Source: Candidatus Fermentithermobacillaceae bacterium UBA3951
Lineage (GTDB): Bacteria > Bacillota > Sulfobacillia > Fermentithermobacillales > Fermentithermobacillaceae
Direction: 5' to 3'
DNA: 19,728 nucleotides
NCBI GenBank assembly: GCA_002385465.1
Contig: DGDN01000092.1
Location: 1 to 19,728, forward strand
The notes below the pieces were generated by a model, which ran no database searches, was not told the origin of the DNA, and saw nothing but the letters and a program-made list of their open reading frames with translations. Shown in pieces: positions 1 to 7,361 of the stretch; position 1 is the stretch's first letter; each line of letters starts with the position of its first letter. The position numbers were made by a program, and so were the translations under genes.

Positions 1-306
1 GGGGCGTATGTCCCCGGGCCTTCCTGGCGTCTTGCAGCCTGCTCCCAACATCCTGGGATGATAGGTAGAAGAGGTATGGCTTGTGCGGGAGCATCACTGT
101 CAGGAGCGAGCTCAAATGCTCTACTATCTGGTCATCGTCGGCGCCATAGCTGCTCACCAGGTCATTCATGCGGTGATACAGAAAGCACCCGTCGAATATG
201 CGATTCCTCCGTCCGTCCCGTTTGACCCCAAATACCGTTTCCATAGGTCAACAAAGACCTTCGTGTAGGAATCCAGAGGTATCGTCGTGTGGAGTTCGAA
301 GGGATT
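1..306 (-). pseudogene. Frameshifted remnant of a P-loop/thymidylate-kinase-like protein, cut by window edge
   Basis: The minus strand carries two overlapping coding-like stretches in different frames. One begins just below a TAA at 307-309 and reads FELHTTIPLDSYTKVFVDLW, then runs into a stop near 178. The other, open from 244 to the window edge, reads NRIFDGCFLYHRMNDLV and later LLTVMLPHKPYLFYL. Joined, they resemble the middle of Firmicute P-loop proteins distantly related to thymidylate kinases, in which a 'FDG..L...INDL' segment precedes a 'KP....YL' strand. The family call is from memory and tentative. The frame changes between about 199 and 235. No P-loop or plausible start lies upstream, so the gene is broken at both its 5' side and internally, unless the indel is a sequencing error. 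The rest lies outside the window. Confidence 0.4.
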
Positions 307-379
307 TTAAGGCAAGCCGTACAACTACTAGGTAAAGATCAGGTAACGGGAGCCACTTGGGTGTCCGGGGGGTGACCGG

Positions 380-2068
380 ATGGCCGCCTTCTCACGACAA
401 GCACAAAGAAAAGCCCAAGGATGCCGCCAGTTGCGTTACTCTACGCCGATAGTCCTCTCCATAGTCCTGTTGACGGGCATCCTCGGGATACTGTTGACCT
501 CCTGCACGAAGGGTCTTTCGACCGAGGAAAAGCTCGAAGACTTCAGCTACCTGTTCGAAACCCTATGGGAGAACCATCCATACATCGAGTTGAAATCCAG
601 GGTGGAGGGCTACAACTGGCTCGAGCACGAAAAGGAGTTCGAGGACGCGGTCCGAGCCAGCAAGAACGACAGAGAATTCGCCAAAGTGATTCAGCGGATG
701 CTGCTCATGCTTAACAACGGTCACACCTCCGTACTAAGTCCGCAGACTTATGACCTGATCACGTCGCTCCCGGCGGGGATGGAGCCATGGCGCGAAGAGG
801 CCGCCAAAACCAATGCTAAGGCCGTGGAAACATGGTTCATGGACGCTATGAGCATGGTTCCGCAGTATCCAAAGGGAAGCACGCTTCCTTTCCGGGCGAT
901 GTACTGCCAGGGAGAATACGTGGTTTATTGGGTCGGCGAGGACTTGGCGTCAGAGAAAAACGTGCCGCTTGGCAGCACAGTAGTCCGCATTGACGGATTA
1001 CGGGTGCAAGAGTTTGTAAGGACCTTAAGAGGGTCAACGGTGCTTAGATATGACCCGGTCCGAGGGTTGCTCTTCCAATCTCAGCTCTCACTCCCATATA
1101 GACCCGAATCCTATGGGGTAGAGTTTCGGAGCCCGGACGGCACCATAGTACGCGCGGATATCGGGCCCACAAAACTAACGGGCTCCATCCAAGTTCCGGT
1201 CTTGCCGGCAAACATCAGGTCGATGACCGGGATATCAACTTACATGCTTGCGGACGGTCAAGTCGCCTACGTTCACATCCCGCAGATGATTCAGTATGAG
1301 GAATCGGAAACGTGGGCCCGTGAACTCAGGGAGTTCTATGCCACTATCTCGGACACTAAGGCGCTCATCATCGACTTGCGCGGAAACGGAGGCGGTGACT
1401 CTCGCTTCTGGATGCTCAACGTGGTTAGCCCTCTAATCGCAAGGTCGATTACGTGGCGGTTCACCATAGCGGTCAAAGACGGAGACTACATCCGCAGGTT
1501 CCTTGCGGCCAACCTTGAGTTGCATGCCGAGAACGTCCGGGGTTCCATCGAGGTCATCGACAGGTCCCGGCTGGAGTCAATGCTCACCGAAGAGCAGATG
1601 AGGAACCTTCCTCCAGAGGTGCTTGGCCCCGGTTTCGGAGATCTTGTACTAACCGAGACAACAATCGAACCCACTGGGGATATTCCATACAGGGGCAAGG
1701 TGTTCTTGCTGGTAGATCAGTCGGTCTATTCGTCTGCGGAGAGCTTCGCGGTGTTCTGCAAAGCTACCGGATGGGCAACGGTAGTCGGTGAATGCACGGG
1801 CGGAGACGGAGTCGGGTATACGCCCGTCATAGCGGTCCTCCCAAACAGTGGTTTGGCTTTGCTGTTTCCGGTCGACATGGGCCTAAACCCGGACTTCACG
1901 GCAAACGAAGAGATGCACACCATCCCTGACGTTCTCGTGGAACGTACGCCGGAGGATATTGTCCGTCTGGCGAAGGCGCTTGCTGCAGGGGAAGGACCCG
2001 TCCTACCGGACCCCAGCTATGACCCGGCTTTACGGGAGTGCTTGAGGTTGGCGTTGGAAGTGAAGTAG
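380..2068 (+). CDS. S41-family (tricorn/IRBP-like) peptidase, lipoprotein
   Basis: A 562-residue exported protein. A basic N-terminus and hydrophobic segment (about 23-39) end in a lipobox, LLTSC, with Cys42 as the predicted lipidation site, so it should sit on the outer face of the membrane. The peptidase signatures are NNGHTS with His115, the core DLRGNGGGD at 332-340, and a nucleophile region DQSVYSSAE in which Ser451 aligns with the S41 catalytic serine, followed by GECTGGDG. The Lys of CtpA-type enzymes is absent at the usual place after the serine, which fits the tricorn/IRBP-like branch. A PDZ domain is not obvious. The ATG at 380 follows a G-rich ribosome binding site (GGGGGGTGA) by about 5 bases. 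The gene stands alone between two stretches of gene remnants. Protease fold is sure; substrate is unknown. Confidence 0.85.
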   Translation: MAAFSRQAQRKAQGCRQLRYSTPIVLSIVLLTGILGILLTSCTKGLSTEEKLEDFSYLFETLWENHPYIELKSRVEGYNWLEHEKEFEDAVRASKNDREFAKVIQRMLLMLNNGHTSVLSPQTYDLITSLPAGMEPWREEAAKTNAKAVETWFMDAMSMVPQYPKGSTLPFRAMYCQGEYVVYWVGEDLASEKNVPLGSTVVRIDGLRVQEFVRTLRGSTVLRYDPVRGLLFQSQLSLPYRPESYGVEFRSPDGTIVRADIGPTKLTGSIQVPVLPANIRSMTGISTYMLADGQVAYVHIPQMIQYEESETWARELREFYATISDTKALIIDLRGNGGGDSRFWMLNVVSPLIARSITWRFTIAVKDGDYIRRFLAANLELHAENVRGSIEVIDRSRLESMLTEEQMRNLPPEVLGPGFGDLVLTETTIEPTGDIPYRGKVFLLVDQSVYSSAESFAVFCKATGWATVVGECTGGDGVGYTPVIAVLPNSGLALLFPVDMGLNPDFTANEEMHTIPDVLVERTPEDIVRLAKALAAGEGPVLPDPSYDPALRECLRLALEVK

Positions 2069-2175
2069 GAGTCTTCCTGGTGTGTTCGCTTAGCGATAAT
2101 GCTCTGCCATAGCCCTTTTCATAGACACTTCGAGCAACGGACGCTACCCGGCTGCAATCAGACTGCCGGGCAGAC

Positions 2176-2413
2176 TCACTGCTCCAGCATCTTTAACAGG
2201 ATGTAGGCCTTGGGCGCGTGTTCGGCCATGTACTCCATTGAGTTCTCCTCAAGCGTTTGGACGGCGCGTTCTTTCCAGTTATCAAACCATTCTTGCGGCG
2301 TTTCGGCCTCAAGCGCGCGCCATATTCGAGCAGAGGATTGGATTAATGCACCTATTCTTCGAGACGCTCAAGAATGAGGTCGATGGTGCTTAGCGACGCA
2401 GGGAGGTCAAGTG
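2176..2413 (-). pseudogene. Frameshifted C-terminal gene remnant, family unknown
   Basis: On the minus strand a coding-like stretch reads LDLPASLSTIDLILERLEE and hits TAG at 2352-2354. A second frame opens just after a TGA at 2368-2370, continues IGALIQSSARIWRALE, runs through EWFDNWKERAVQTLEENSME and ends KAYILLKMLEQ with TGA at 2176-2178. The two halves join smoothly across 2352-2367, as expected of one helical protein broken by a single indel. There is no upstream start or N-terminal half. I do not recognise the family. Confidence 0.45.
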
Positions 2414-2568
2414 TTGGATTACGTCCTGGTCCAAAAGGGAGACGATGAGCAGTTCAGGCAGCTGCTCGTAATGTGGATCCCGTACTTTCTTCTCAAGGGT
2501 TTGAGAACAGCGGTAAGGTGGACCCAGACAACCAGCTGCCCATCTACATCAAGAAGATCAGGCGTTAG
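2402..2568 (+). pseudogene. Frameshifted C-terminal gene remnant, family unknown
   Basis: Plus-strand coding-like sequence reads VLDYVLVQKGDDEQFRQLL in one frame up to about 2475. It continues in the next frame as NVDPVLSSQGFENSGK, then DPDNQLPIYIKKIRR, to a TAG at 2566-2568. The composition and the clean end look like the last 50 residues of a real protein with one indel. It abuts the minus-strand remnant at about 2411 head to head, and its stop overlaps the stop of the convergent HD-CHAP gene. Together 2069-2564 is a patchwork of broken genes rather than a regulatory region. The family is not recognised. Confidence 0.4.
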
Positions 2569-3683
2569 TCGGGGTCAGCCGGCACGTAATCCACAATCCT
2601 GACCTCGCCCGTCTTGAAGTCTATCTTCCAGCCGTCATATGAGTAGTCCTCGGGAATGCGGATATAGAAGCCCACCGTGTCATCGCGTTTGCGGGTTACG
2701 ATGCCCGAAACGTTCTTGTTGTCGACATTGCCCTCGGCTGCCACCAGGGTATCGGGCCCACAGGCGAGCACTATACCCATGTGGTCGTACCTACCGCTGT
2801 TCGGCGCCTTATTCTCCGGAGGGACGATGTTGTCGTATACGACGATGTCGCCGTGCCGGGGCGTAAACCCATCCTTCTCGTAGCGGCAGAACCCGTTCTT
2901 GATGCCCAACCGGTGCCATCCTTTGATGCCGCCGAGCCTGCTGCCCTCCGTCGTCTGTGCGGTGTGGCCGGCGTGGATGGGAAGCACCAGCCCGGCCTCC
3001 AGGCAACAATGGTAGACAAACGCCGCGCACCACCCGTACTTGAACCCCTCGGGAGCGTCGTCCTCCGGGAAGTAGCGGACTATCTTCATGTACTCGGGGT
3101 CGGTCCTTTCTCCGGTGACTCTCTTCGAGGCGAGGGCCTCGGCGACATGCGCAACCTGCTCCGGGTTGAAGGGGCTCGCCGGGGTCTTCCCTTTCTCGAG
3201 CAGAGTTATCTCCGGCGCTGGGAGTCCGAGTTCTTTAACCGTATGCAGCAACCTTTGACCGCGAGTAGGCTCGTACGTGTCATCAAAGGAAAGGTGCTGG
3301 AGTATATCGCTGTCTTTCAGGAGCTCGTCGTATTCGTCATGTACGTGCTCTTTATCGGAATGGTGGTATATCGCCGACTTTATGATGGTCTGCTCTTCCT
3401 CTGAAAAGAGGTCTCTCAGTTCAGATTTGAAGACCACTCGCATCATTTCCGCGCCGTTGTGGGAATGCAGAGCGGTACATCCTGTCTTGTATGTATAGAT
3501 GTCATGCAGGAGGCCGATGACTGTGGCCAGTTCAACGTCCAGCCCGCGCCTAAGAGCCAACAGCGCGCAGCACTGCGCCACGCCGTAGGAATGCACGTAG
3601 GCGGCGCGCTTGGTCTCGGCGTCCTCTATGCGATCGAAGATCCGGTTGACATACTCTCTCACACGGTCCAGTCTGCTTGTCAT
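2565..3683 (-). CDS. HD-domain phosphohydrolase fused to CHAP-type amidase/peptidase domain
   Basis: A 372-residue protein with two catalytic domains and no signal peptide. Residues about 25-135 are an HD domain: His31, the HD pair His60-Asp61, His73/His75, His107-His108 and Asp124 or Asp126 are candidate metal ligands. HD domains usually hydrolyse phosphoesters or nucleotides. A linker rich in Pro and charged residues (about 153-195) leads to a CHAP-like cysteine hydrolase: GWCAAFVYHCC with Cys219, HGDIVVYDN at 277-285, DHMGIV with His301, and AAEGN with Glu317/Asn319. CHAP domains normally cut peptidoglycan amide or peptide bonds outside the cell, so pairing one with a cytosolic-type HD domain is unusual. 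The ATG start is preceded by a weak GGGTGG. It converges on a pseudogene at its 3' end. Domain calls are good; the substrate of either half is unknown. Confidence 0.75.
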   Translation of the reverse strand: MTSRLDRVREYVNRIFDRIEDAETKRAAYVHSYGVAQCCALLALRRGLDVELATVIGLLHDIYTYKTGCTALHSHNGAEMMRVVFKSELRDLFSEEEQTIIKSAIYHHSDKEHVHDEYDELLKDSDILQHLSFDDTYEPTRGQRLLHTVKELGLPAPEITLLEKGKTPASPFNPEQVAHVAEALASKRVTGERTDPEYMKIVRYFPEDDAPEGFKYGWCAAFVYHCCLEAGLVLPIHAGHTAQTTEGSRLGGIKGWHRLGIKNGFCRYEKDGFTPRHGDIVVYDNIVPPENKAPNSGRYDHMGIVLACGPDTLVAAEGNVDNKNVSGIVTRKRDDTVGFYIRIPEDYSYDGWKIDFKTGEVRIVDYVPADPD

Positions 3684-3990
3684 GTTATGGCCACCCTGCT
3701 CCCTTTCGACGTCTTCTGACGCGCTTATCTTACATGGACTACCGCATACCCAGAAGAGGCGTCAAGTCCTCGACGAGCATCAGGAGCACCCCAAACCTGC
3801 AGGCACAGTAGGAGTAATAGAGGAACAAACGGAAATCAAGCATTGTCATAATCGTTCTAGGGCGAGTTGGGCATCGGACATCGCAGGGGCACCGTCGTTC
3901 GGACCGGCGGGCGGCAGGGAATGCCTCCGGCCAACAGGGTAGAACGAGGATGAAGGATAGCGCCCGGGCGTTCAACGGGAGGTAATCCGA
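3684..3990. other. Intergenic region between divergent HD-CHAP gene and exported-protein gene
   Basis: About 300 bases between divergent genes. Open frames here (for example 3739-3975 on the minus strand) have no convincing ribosome binding site or recognisable protein character. A TTGACG lies upstream of the HD-CHAP gene but has no good -10 partner. The only firm signal is the GGGAGGT just before the TTG start at 3991. Confidence 0.4.
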
Positions 3991-4953
3991 TTGAGTCGTT
4001 GGCGTGTGGCGGCAGTTGTATGCCTTGTTGCGATACTCCAGATTGTCCTTGCACCAACCTGTTATGCAAACGCCGGGCCGCCGCTTCGGGTCGAGGACGG
4101 CGACACTGCGTTCTTGATCCCTTCCAAGAACGACTCGATCGAGGTCATCTCAGAAGACCTGGTCTACGATATCAAGGCGCCGGAAGGCGAGAAAGCCTAC
4201 GCTGAGATAAACGCTACGTGCCGGATGGTGAACACTTCTCCGGAAACCGTATCAACCCTGGTAGCTTTTGTCGCCAGCAATCCGGATGAGCCGATCTCGG
4301 TTATTCTTGACGGATCGCCAATCACGGTGCAGAGCTCCACTACAGTGCCGTGGAACGTGAGTGGTGAAGAGGCATCCGTGGACGACCTCCTAAAGCGCCA
4401 GTGGTCAAACGTCGGTCTATGGACCGACTTTGGTTTGTGGGAGCCGACCTTCGAGGAGATACTCCGTGTCGCAAGTACAGGCCAGAGAACGGACGACCTC
4501 AACGCCGGGTATGACCTTGCGCTTTCGGTTTTTGAGATAACCCTTTCCCCAGGAGTCACACACACGCTTGAGGTTTCGTACGTGGAAACTGCCGCGGTCA
4601 TAGCGGAGAGAAGTCGGTTCAACTACGGGTACGGAGATCCAAGAGCCGAGTTCTACTACTTCCTGGAGCCCGCCCAATATTGGAAGGACTTCTCGAACCT
4701 CGCTGTCACGCTCAGGTTGCCTTGCGGTATGAGTTTTGAGACTTCGCTCGGTGATTTCGCTCGAGAGGGGGACTCATACGTGGCGAGATTCGAGAAACTG
4801 CCGGCGAAGAACCTGCGCATCCTGGTTAACCTGTCTGCTTCCCCCCCCAAGGGTAATCCCTGCAGTTGGCTTGTGCGCGGTTGGTGTGCTGGCTGTGCTG
4901 ATCAGGGGGCGTGTCGCAAAGAAAGTATGCTATCGCTAATCTTAGGTGCCTAA
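3991..4953 (+). CDS. Exported protein of unknown function with C-terminal anchor frameshifted at poly-C
   Basis: The TTG start at 3991 follows GGGAGGT by 7 bases and opens a classic signal peptide (MSRWRVAAVVCLVAILQIVL, cleavage expected near YANA-G, residues 26-29). The mature part is about 290 residues, rich in beta-type segments and acidic residues, with no domain I recognise. As written it ends in a Cys-rich, low-quality tail. A run of eight C lies at 4841-4848. With seven C the frame would instead read PPRVIPAVGLCAVGVLAVLI, then RGRVAKKVCYR and a stop ending at 4939. That is a transmembrane helix with a positively charged cytoplasmic tail, so the ancestral protein was probably a type I membrane protein. 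The present frame is therefore a slippage variant, a mutation or an assembly error. Exported status is well supported; role unknown. Confidence 0.65.
   Translation: MSRWRVAAVVCLVAILQIVLAPTCYANAGPPLRVEDGDTAFLIPSKNDSIEVISEDLVYDIKAPEGEKAYAEINATCRMVNTSPETVSTLVAFVASNPDEPISVILDGSPITVQSSTTVPWNVSGEEASVDDLLKRQWSNVGLWTDFGLWEPTFEEILRVASTGQRTDDLNAGYDLALSVFEITLSPGVTHTLEVSYVETAAVIAERSRFNYGYGDPRAEFYYFLEPAQYWKDFSNLAVTLRLPCGMSFETSLGDFAREGDSYVARFEKLPAKNLRILVNLSASPPKGNPCSWLVRGWCAGCADQGACRKESMLSLILGA
4841..4848 (+). repeat. Homopolymer run of eight C inside a coding region
   Basis: Eight consecutive C follow TCTGCTT in the exported-protein gene. Loss of one C puts the downstream membrane-anchor frame in register with the upstream signal-peptide frame. 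Such tracts are classic sites of replication or transcription slippage, and also of sequencing error. Confidence 0.8.
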
Positions 4954-5039
4954 ACGCCCATCCCGCCGAAGCAGTTTCTCTGGATTTGCCCACCTTCCGC
5001 GCCGGATACGGCTCTCATAGGCGACGAGAGCTAGAGTTT

Positions 5040-5339
5040 TCAGCTCCTGCGCCGTCGATACTTTTGGTTTCTGCTGTTTGGTTTATCGGGTAGCGTCATC
5101 TCAATGAGTCCCGAGTCGAGAGCTGGCCGCAGATATGTCTTGCGGAAGGAAGGGCGGTTCCTAAGCCCCATCCGGCGCATGATCTCGGCCGCGGATATCT
5201 CGCTATCGCCCAGTTTGTCGAGGAAAAGCTGCATCTGAGGATTGATGCCGGGGGTTGGCACTTGAGTGCCCAGGGTCTCTTTGAGGGCATCGGGGATAGC
5301 CCTAAGTAGGAATTCCATTACGGGAGTAGCGCTGGCCAC
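5040..5339 (-). pseudogene. C-terminal fragment of a RecG-C-like/AlbA-type ATP-binding regulator
   Basis: A 99-codon frame from a GTG at 5339, ending RNQKYRRRRS. The segment MGLRNRPSFRKTYLRPAL, then DSGLIEMTLPDKPNSRNQKY, is the C-terminal winged-helix tail typical of large ATP-binding transcriptional-regulator-like proteins (AlbA_2 plus HATPase_c_4, often annotated as ATP-dependent helicase RecG-like). The whole N-terminal AlbA and ATPase part is missing. The same frame hits a TGA only a few codons upstream, and I see no ribosome binding site. It is best read as a 5'-truncated remnant. Confidence 0.6.
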
Positions 5340-5505
5340 CCGGTCCGATTCCGAATGCGCTCATCCAAGTCAGTACTTCCCTGGTTTGAACGAGACCCTT
5401 GGCTACATATCCGAACTCCTGGCCAGACTCGCAACCCTAAAGGAGCGATGCAATCTTGACCAGCTTCCGAGTGTATCCTCTGATGCCCGCCGCTTCATCC
5501 CTTAG
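5340..5505 (+). pseudogene. Unrecognised coding-like fragment
   Basis: A plus-strand frame reading YFPGLNETLGYISELLARLA, then TLKERCNLDQLP, and stopping at 5503-5505 has protein-like composition (amphipathic helix pattern, G/C-ending codons). It lacks a start with ribosome binding site and has no family I can name. It sits between two clear remnants and is probably another piece of gene debris. Confidence 0.25.
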
Positions 5506-5510
5506 CATTA

Positions 5511-5797
5511 CGACAGCATTACGACTCCATCGAAGAACAGTCAGACCCTGAAGACGGGGTCTTCCTCGAGAAACCGCGCGGAGAGGTCAAGATGGAGCAC
5601 GTGCGCTTCGGGTACTCGCCTGACGCTGTCTTGATGCAGGACATGAATCCACGTGAAACCCGGACAAACTGTGGCCATTGTAGGTCCCACGGGTGCCTGC
5701 AAGACCGCGCTGGTCAACTGGCCGGCTCATCTGAGTCCGGATCGATCATCTGCGTCCTCCCCGGAGATCCGTCTAGGTGGTCAATGGCTCCGCGATC
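5511..5797 (+). pseudogene. Fragment of ABC exporter ATPase (multidrug/lipid type), frameshifted
   Basis: From about 5523 the plus strand reads SIEEQSDPEDGVFLEKPRGE, then VKMEHVRFGYSPDAVLMQDM. This is the linker and first strands of the nucleotide-binding domain of an exporter-type ABC protein. At about 5648-5653 the frame changes and continues VKPGQTVAIVGPTGACKTAL. That is the Walker A region, degraded from the usual GPTGAGKTT because the second Gly has become Cys and the second Thr Ala. After about 20 more codons the similarity fades, and the frame runs into the 3' end of the convergent rlmH. The transmembrane half and the Walker B/signature half are gone. Family assignment is firm; the gene is dead. 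Confidence 0.7.
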
Positions 5798-6277
5798 TCA
5801 CCGGTGATACGGCTCCCCTCTCCCTATCCTGAACGCCCTGTACAACTGCTCAGCAACCAGCATCGGCATAAACTGGTGGGGGAAAGTCATGGGGCCCATC
5901 GAGAACCGAAGCCGGGCGCGGGAGAGGATCTCCGGTGCAAGCCCGGTGGTACCGCCGATCACAAACGCCAAGCTGGAGTCGCCGGCAAGGGCGCGTTCCT
6001 GAATCCACTTGCTGAGGTCTTCGGAGGACATCTGGGAGCCCCGGATATCCAGGGCTACGACATACTCGTTCTCTCGAAGCGTCCGCAGGATACGCTCCGC
6101 CTCAACCTGGCGGGCCAGAGCCAACTGCTTCTCTGAAAACGTCTCGGGGACGCTCTCATCCAGAAGCTCGACCAGCTCCACATGAGCATACGGTCTCAAA
6201 CGCTTGAGGTACTCGGCAATACCTTCCCGCAGGTACTTCTCCCGCACCTTACCGACGAGGATGATCCGTATGCGCAC
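5798..6277 (-). CDS. rlmH: 23S rRNA (pseudouridine1915-N3)-methyltransferase RlmH
   Basis: A 159-residue SPOUT-class methyltransferase of full family length. It methylates N3 of pseudouridine 1915 in helix 69 of 23S rRNA, using S-adenosylmethionine as a dimer on the assembled ribosome. Family signatures are all present: an N-terminal MRIRIILVGKVREKY, a central VVALDIRGSQMSSEDLSKWI, the knot segment AFVIGGTTGLAPEIL, and the C-terminal MTFPHQ followed by EQLYRAFRIGRGEPYHR. The GTG start at 6277 is preceded by GGAGGT with a 6-base gap. An extended -10 promoter lies about 55 bases upstream. It diverges from the two-component regulator gene. Confidence 0.97.
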   Translation of the reverse strand: MRIRIILVGKVREKYLREGIAEYLKRLRPYAHVELVELLDESVPETFSEKQLALARQVEAERILRTLRENEYVVALDIRGSQMSSEDLSKWIQERALAGDSSLAFVIGGTTGLAPEILSRARLRFSMGPMTFPHQFMPMLVAEQLYRAFRIGRGEPYHR

Positions 6278-6330
6278 TTACGTACCTCCACCCCGAGTAG
6301 TCATATCGGACCCTAGACCCTACTTGAGAC

Positions 6331-6339
6331 ATTGTACCA
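6331..6339 (-). promoter_or_regulatory. Extended -10 promoter for rlmH
   Basis: On the minus strand TGGTACAAT gives TG-n-TACAAT, one mismatch from the extended -10 consensus, about 54 bases upstream of the rlmH start. No good -35 is present, as is common for extended -10 promoters. Confidence 0.5.
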
Positions 6340-6438
6340 CCATAGCTCGCCCGGATTTACCCGGAGATGACCAACGAACCTCAGCGATCCTCCTGGGCCG
6401 TTGGGCTGCTTACATCTCCGGCTAAGAGTACTCCCCGG

Positions 6439-6474
6439 TTCGCTTCCTCGCCGCTATTCCTATTATGCTATTAT
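6439..6474 (+). promoter_or_regulatory. Candidate promoter for the two-component operon
   Basis: An AT-rich island in GC-rich DNA contains TATTAT twice (6461-6466 and 6469-6474). TTCGCT sits 16 bases before the first copy as a weak -35. It ends about 50 bases upstream of the response-regulator start. Confidence 0.3.
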
Positions 6475-6522
6475 GACGGCAGATGCACCCGAGCCGGGTG
6501 CCGAAGGAGGTCACTCATCCTC

Positions 6523-7209
6523 GTGTCTGAGAAAACAGTACTCATAGCCGATGATGAAGACCACATAAGGCAGCTGGTGAAGATCTACCTCGCCAACGAG
6601 GGGTTCGGCACCATTGAAGCCAAGACCGGCACCGAAGCCCTGAAAGCATGGCGCGAGCAGTCGCCTTGCCTCGTCATCCTCGACATCATGATGCCCGAAC
6701 TCGACGGCAGAGAAGTGCTGAAGCAGATACGCAAGGAACGCAAGACGCCCGTCATCATGCTCACGGCCAAAGACGCCGAGATGGACAAGGTCTACGGCCT
6801 CGAATTGGGAGCAGACGACTATGTGACCAAACCGTTCAGTCCCCGCGAACTGGTATCGAGGGTGAAGGCAGTCCTCAGGCGGGCGGAAGAGCCGGCGCCC
6901 GAAGCCGTCTCGTACCCCGGCCTCGCTATAAATAAGGAATCTCGCGAAGTGATTGTCGACGGACAGAGGATGACTCTCCCGCCCAAGGAGTTCGACCTTC
7001 TCTGGCTCCTCGCGACGAATCCCAACAAGGTCTTCTCAAGGGAATACCTTTTGGAAACAGTCTGGGAGTACACGTACTTCGGGGATATAAGGACAGTGGA
7101 CGTTCACATCCGGCGCCTAAGGCAGAAGATCGAGAAAGACCCCGAGCACCCCAGGTACATCAAGACTGCTTGGGGCGTTGGGTACAAGTTCGAGTATCAC
7201 GGTGAGTAA
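6523..7209 (+). CDS. OmpR/PhoB-family response regulator
   Basis: A 228-residue DNA-binding response regulator. The receiver domain (about 4-118) has the acidic pair Asp10-Asp11, the phosphorylation site Asp54 in VILDIMMPELDG, and the conserved Lys103 in VTKPFSPREL. The C-terminal OmpR-type winged helix (about 130-225) includes PPKEFDLLWLLATNPNKVFS and the recognition-helix region DVHIRRLRQKIEKD, ending YKFEYHGE. The frame is open upstream to 6367, but the receiver begins at the GTG at 6523 (MSEKTVLIADDEDH). That start has GGAGG at 6506-6510, 12 bases away, which is long. A histidine-kinase gene follows after about 150 bases, and the direct-repeat site at 9261-9277 is a candidate target. Family certain; the signal is unknown. 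Confidence 0.93.
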   Translation: MSEKTVLIADDEDHIRQLVKIYLANEGFGTIEAKTGTEALKAWREQSPCLVILDIMMPELDGREVLKQIRKERKTPVIMLTAKDAEMDKVYGLELGADDYVTKPFSPRELVSRVKAVLRRAEEPAPEAVSYPGLAINKESREVIVDGQRMTLPPKEFDLLWLLATNPNKVFSREYLLETVWEYTYFGDIRTVDVHIRRLRQKIEKDPEHPRYIKTAWGVGYKFEYHGE

Positions 7210-7255
7210 GGGAAGGCGCAAGATCAGCACGCGCTTGGACAGGGCTTGCGTGTCC

Positions 7256-7270
7256 CTAGCGTGTCGCTAG
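7256..7270. repeat. Short perfect inverted repeat between regulator and kinase genes
   Basis: CTAGCGTGTCGCTAG forms a 6-bp stem with a 3-base loop in the 152-base gap between the regulator and kinase genes. No T-run follows, so it is not a standard terminator. It may be an RNA-processing or attenuation hairpin, or chance. Confidence 0.3.
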
Positions 7271-7361
7271 CCTATCCACAGCAACTGGGTGTCTCGTGGG
7301 CAAGCATCGATTAAGCCCTTAAGATTTCGCAGATTTCACACGAAAGGAGCGATTCCCAAGG

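Noticed and set aside
83..268. Plus-strand 61-codon open frame
   Set aside because: It lies antisense to the frameshifted kinase-like remnant, which has better protein character, and it has no ribosome binding site.
2411..2602. Intact small gene of 63 codons
   Set aside because: The coding character leaves this frame at about 2475 and continues in another frame to 2568, so it is a broken remnant.
2781..3404. 207-codon plus-strand open frame
   Set aside because: It is antisense to the HD-CHAP gene, whose domains are clear; the open frame is a by-product of codon bias.
6367..6522. Upstream start for the response regulator
   Set aside because: The receiver domain starts right at the GTG at 6523. 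The extra 52 residues have no family match and cover the likely promoter.
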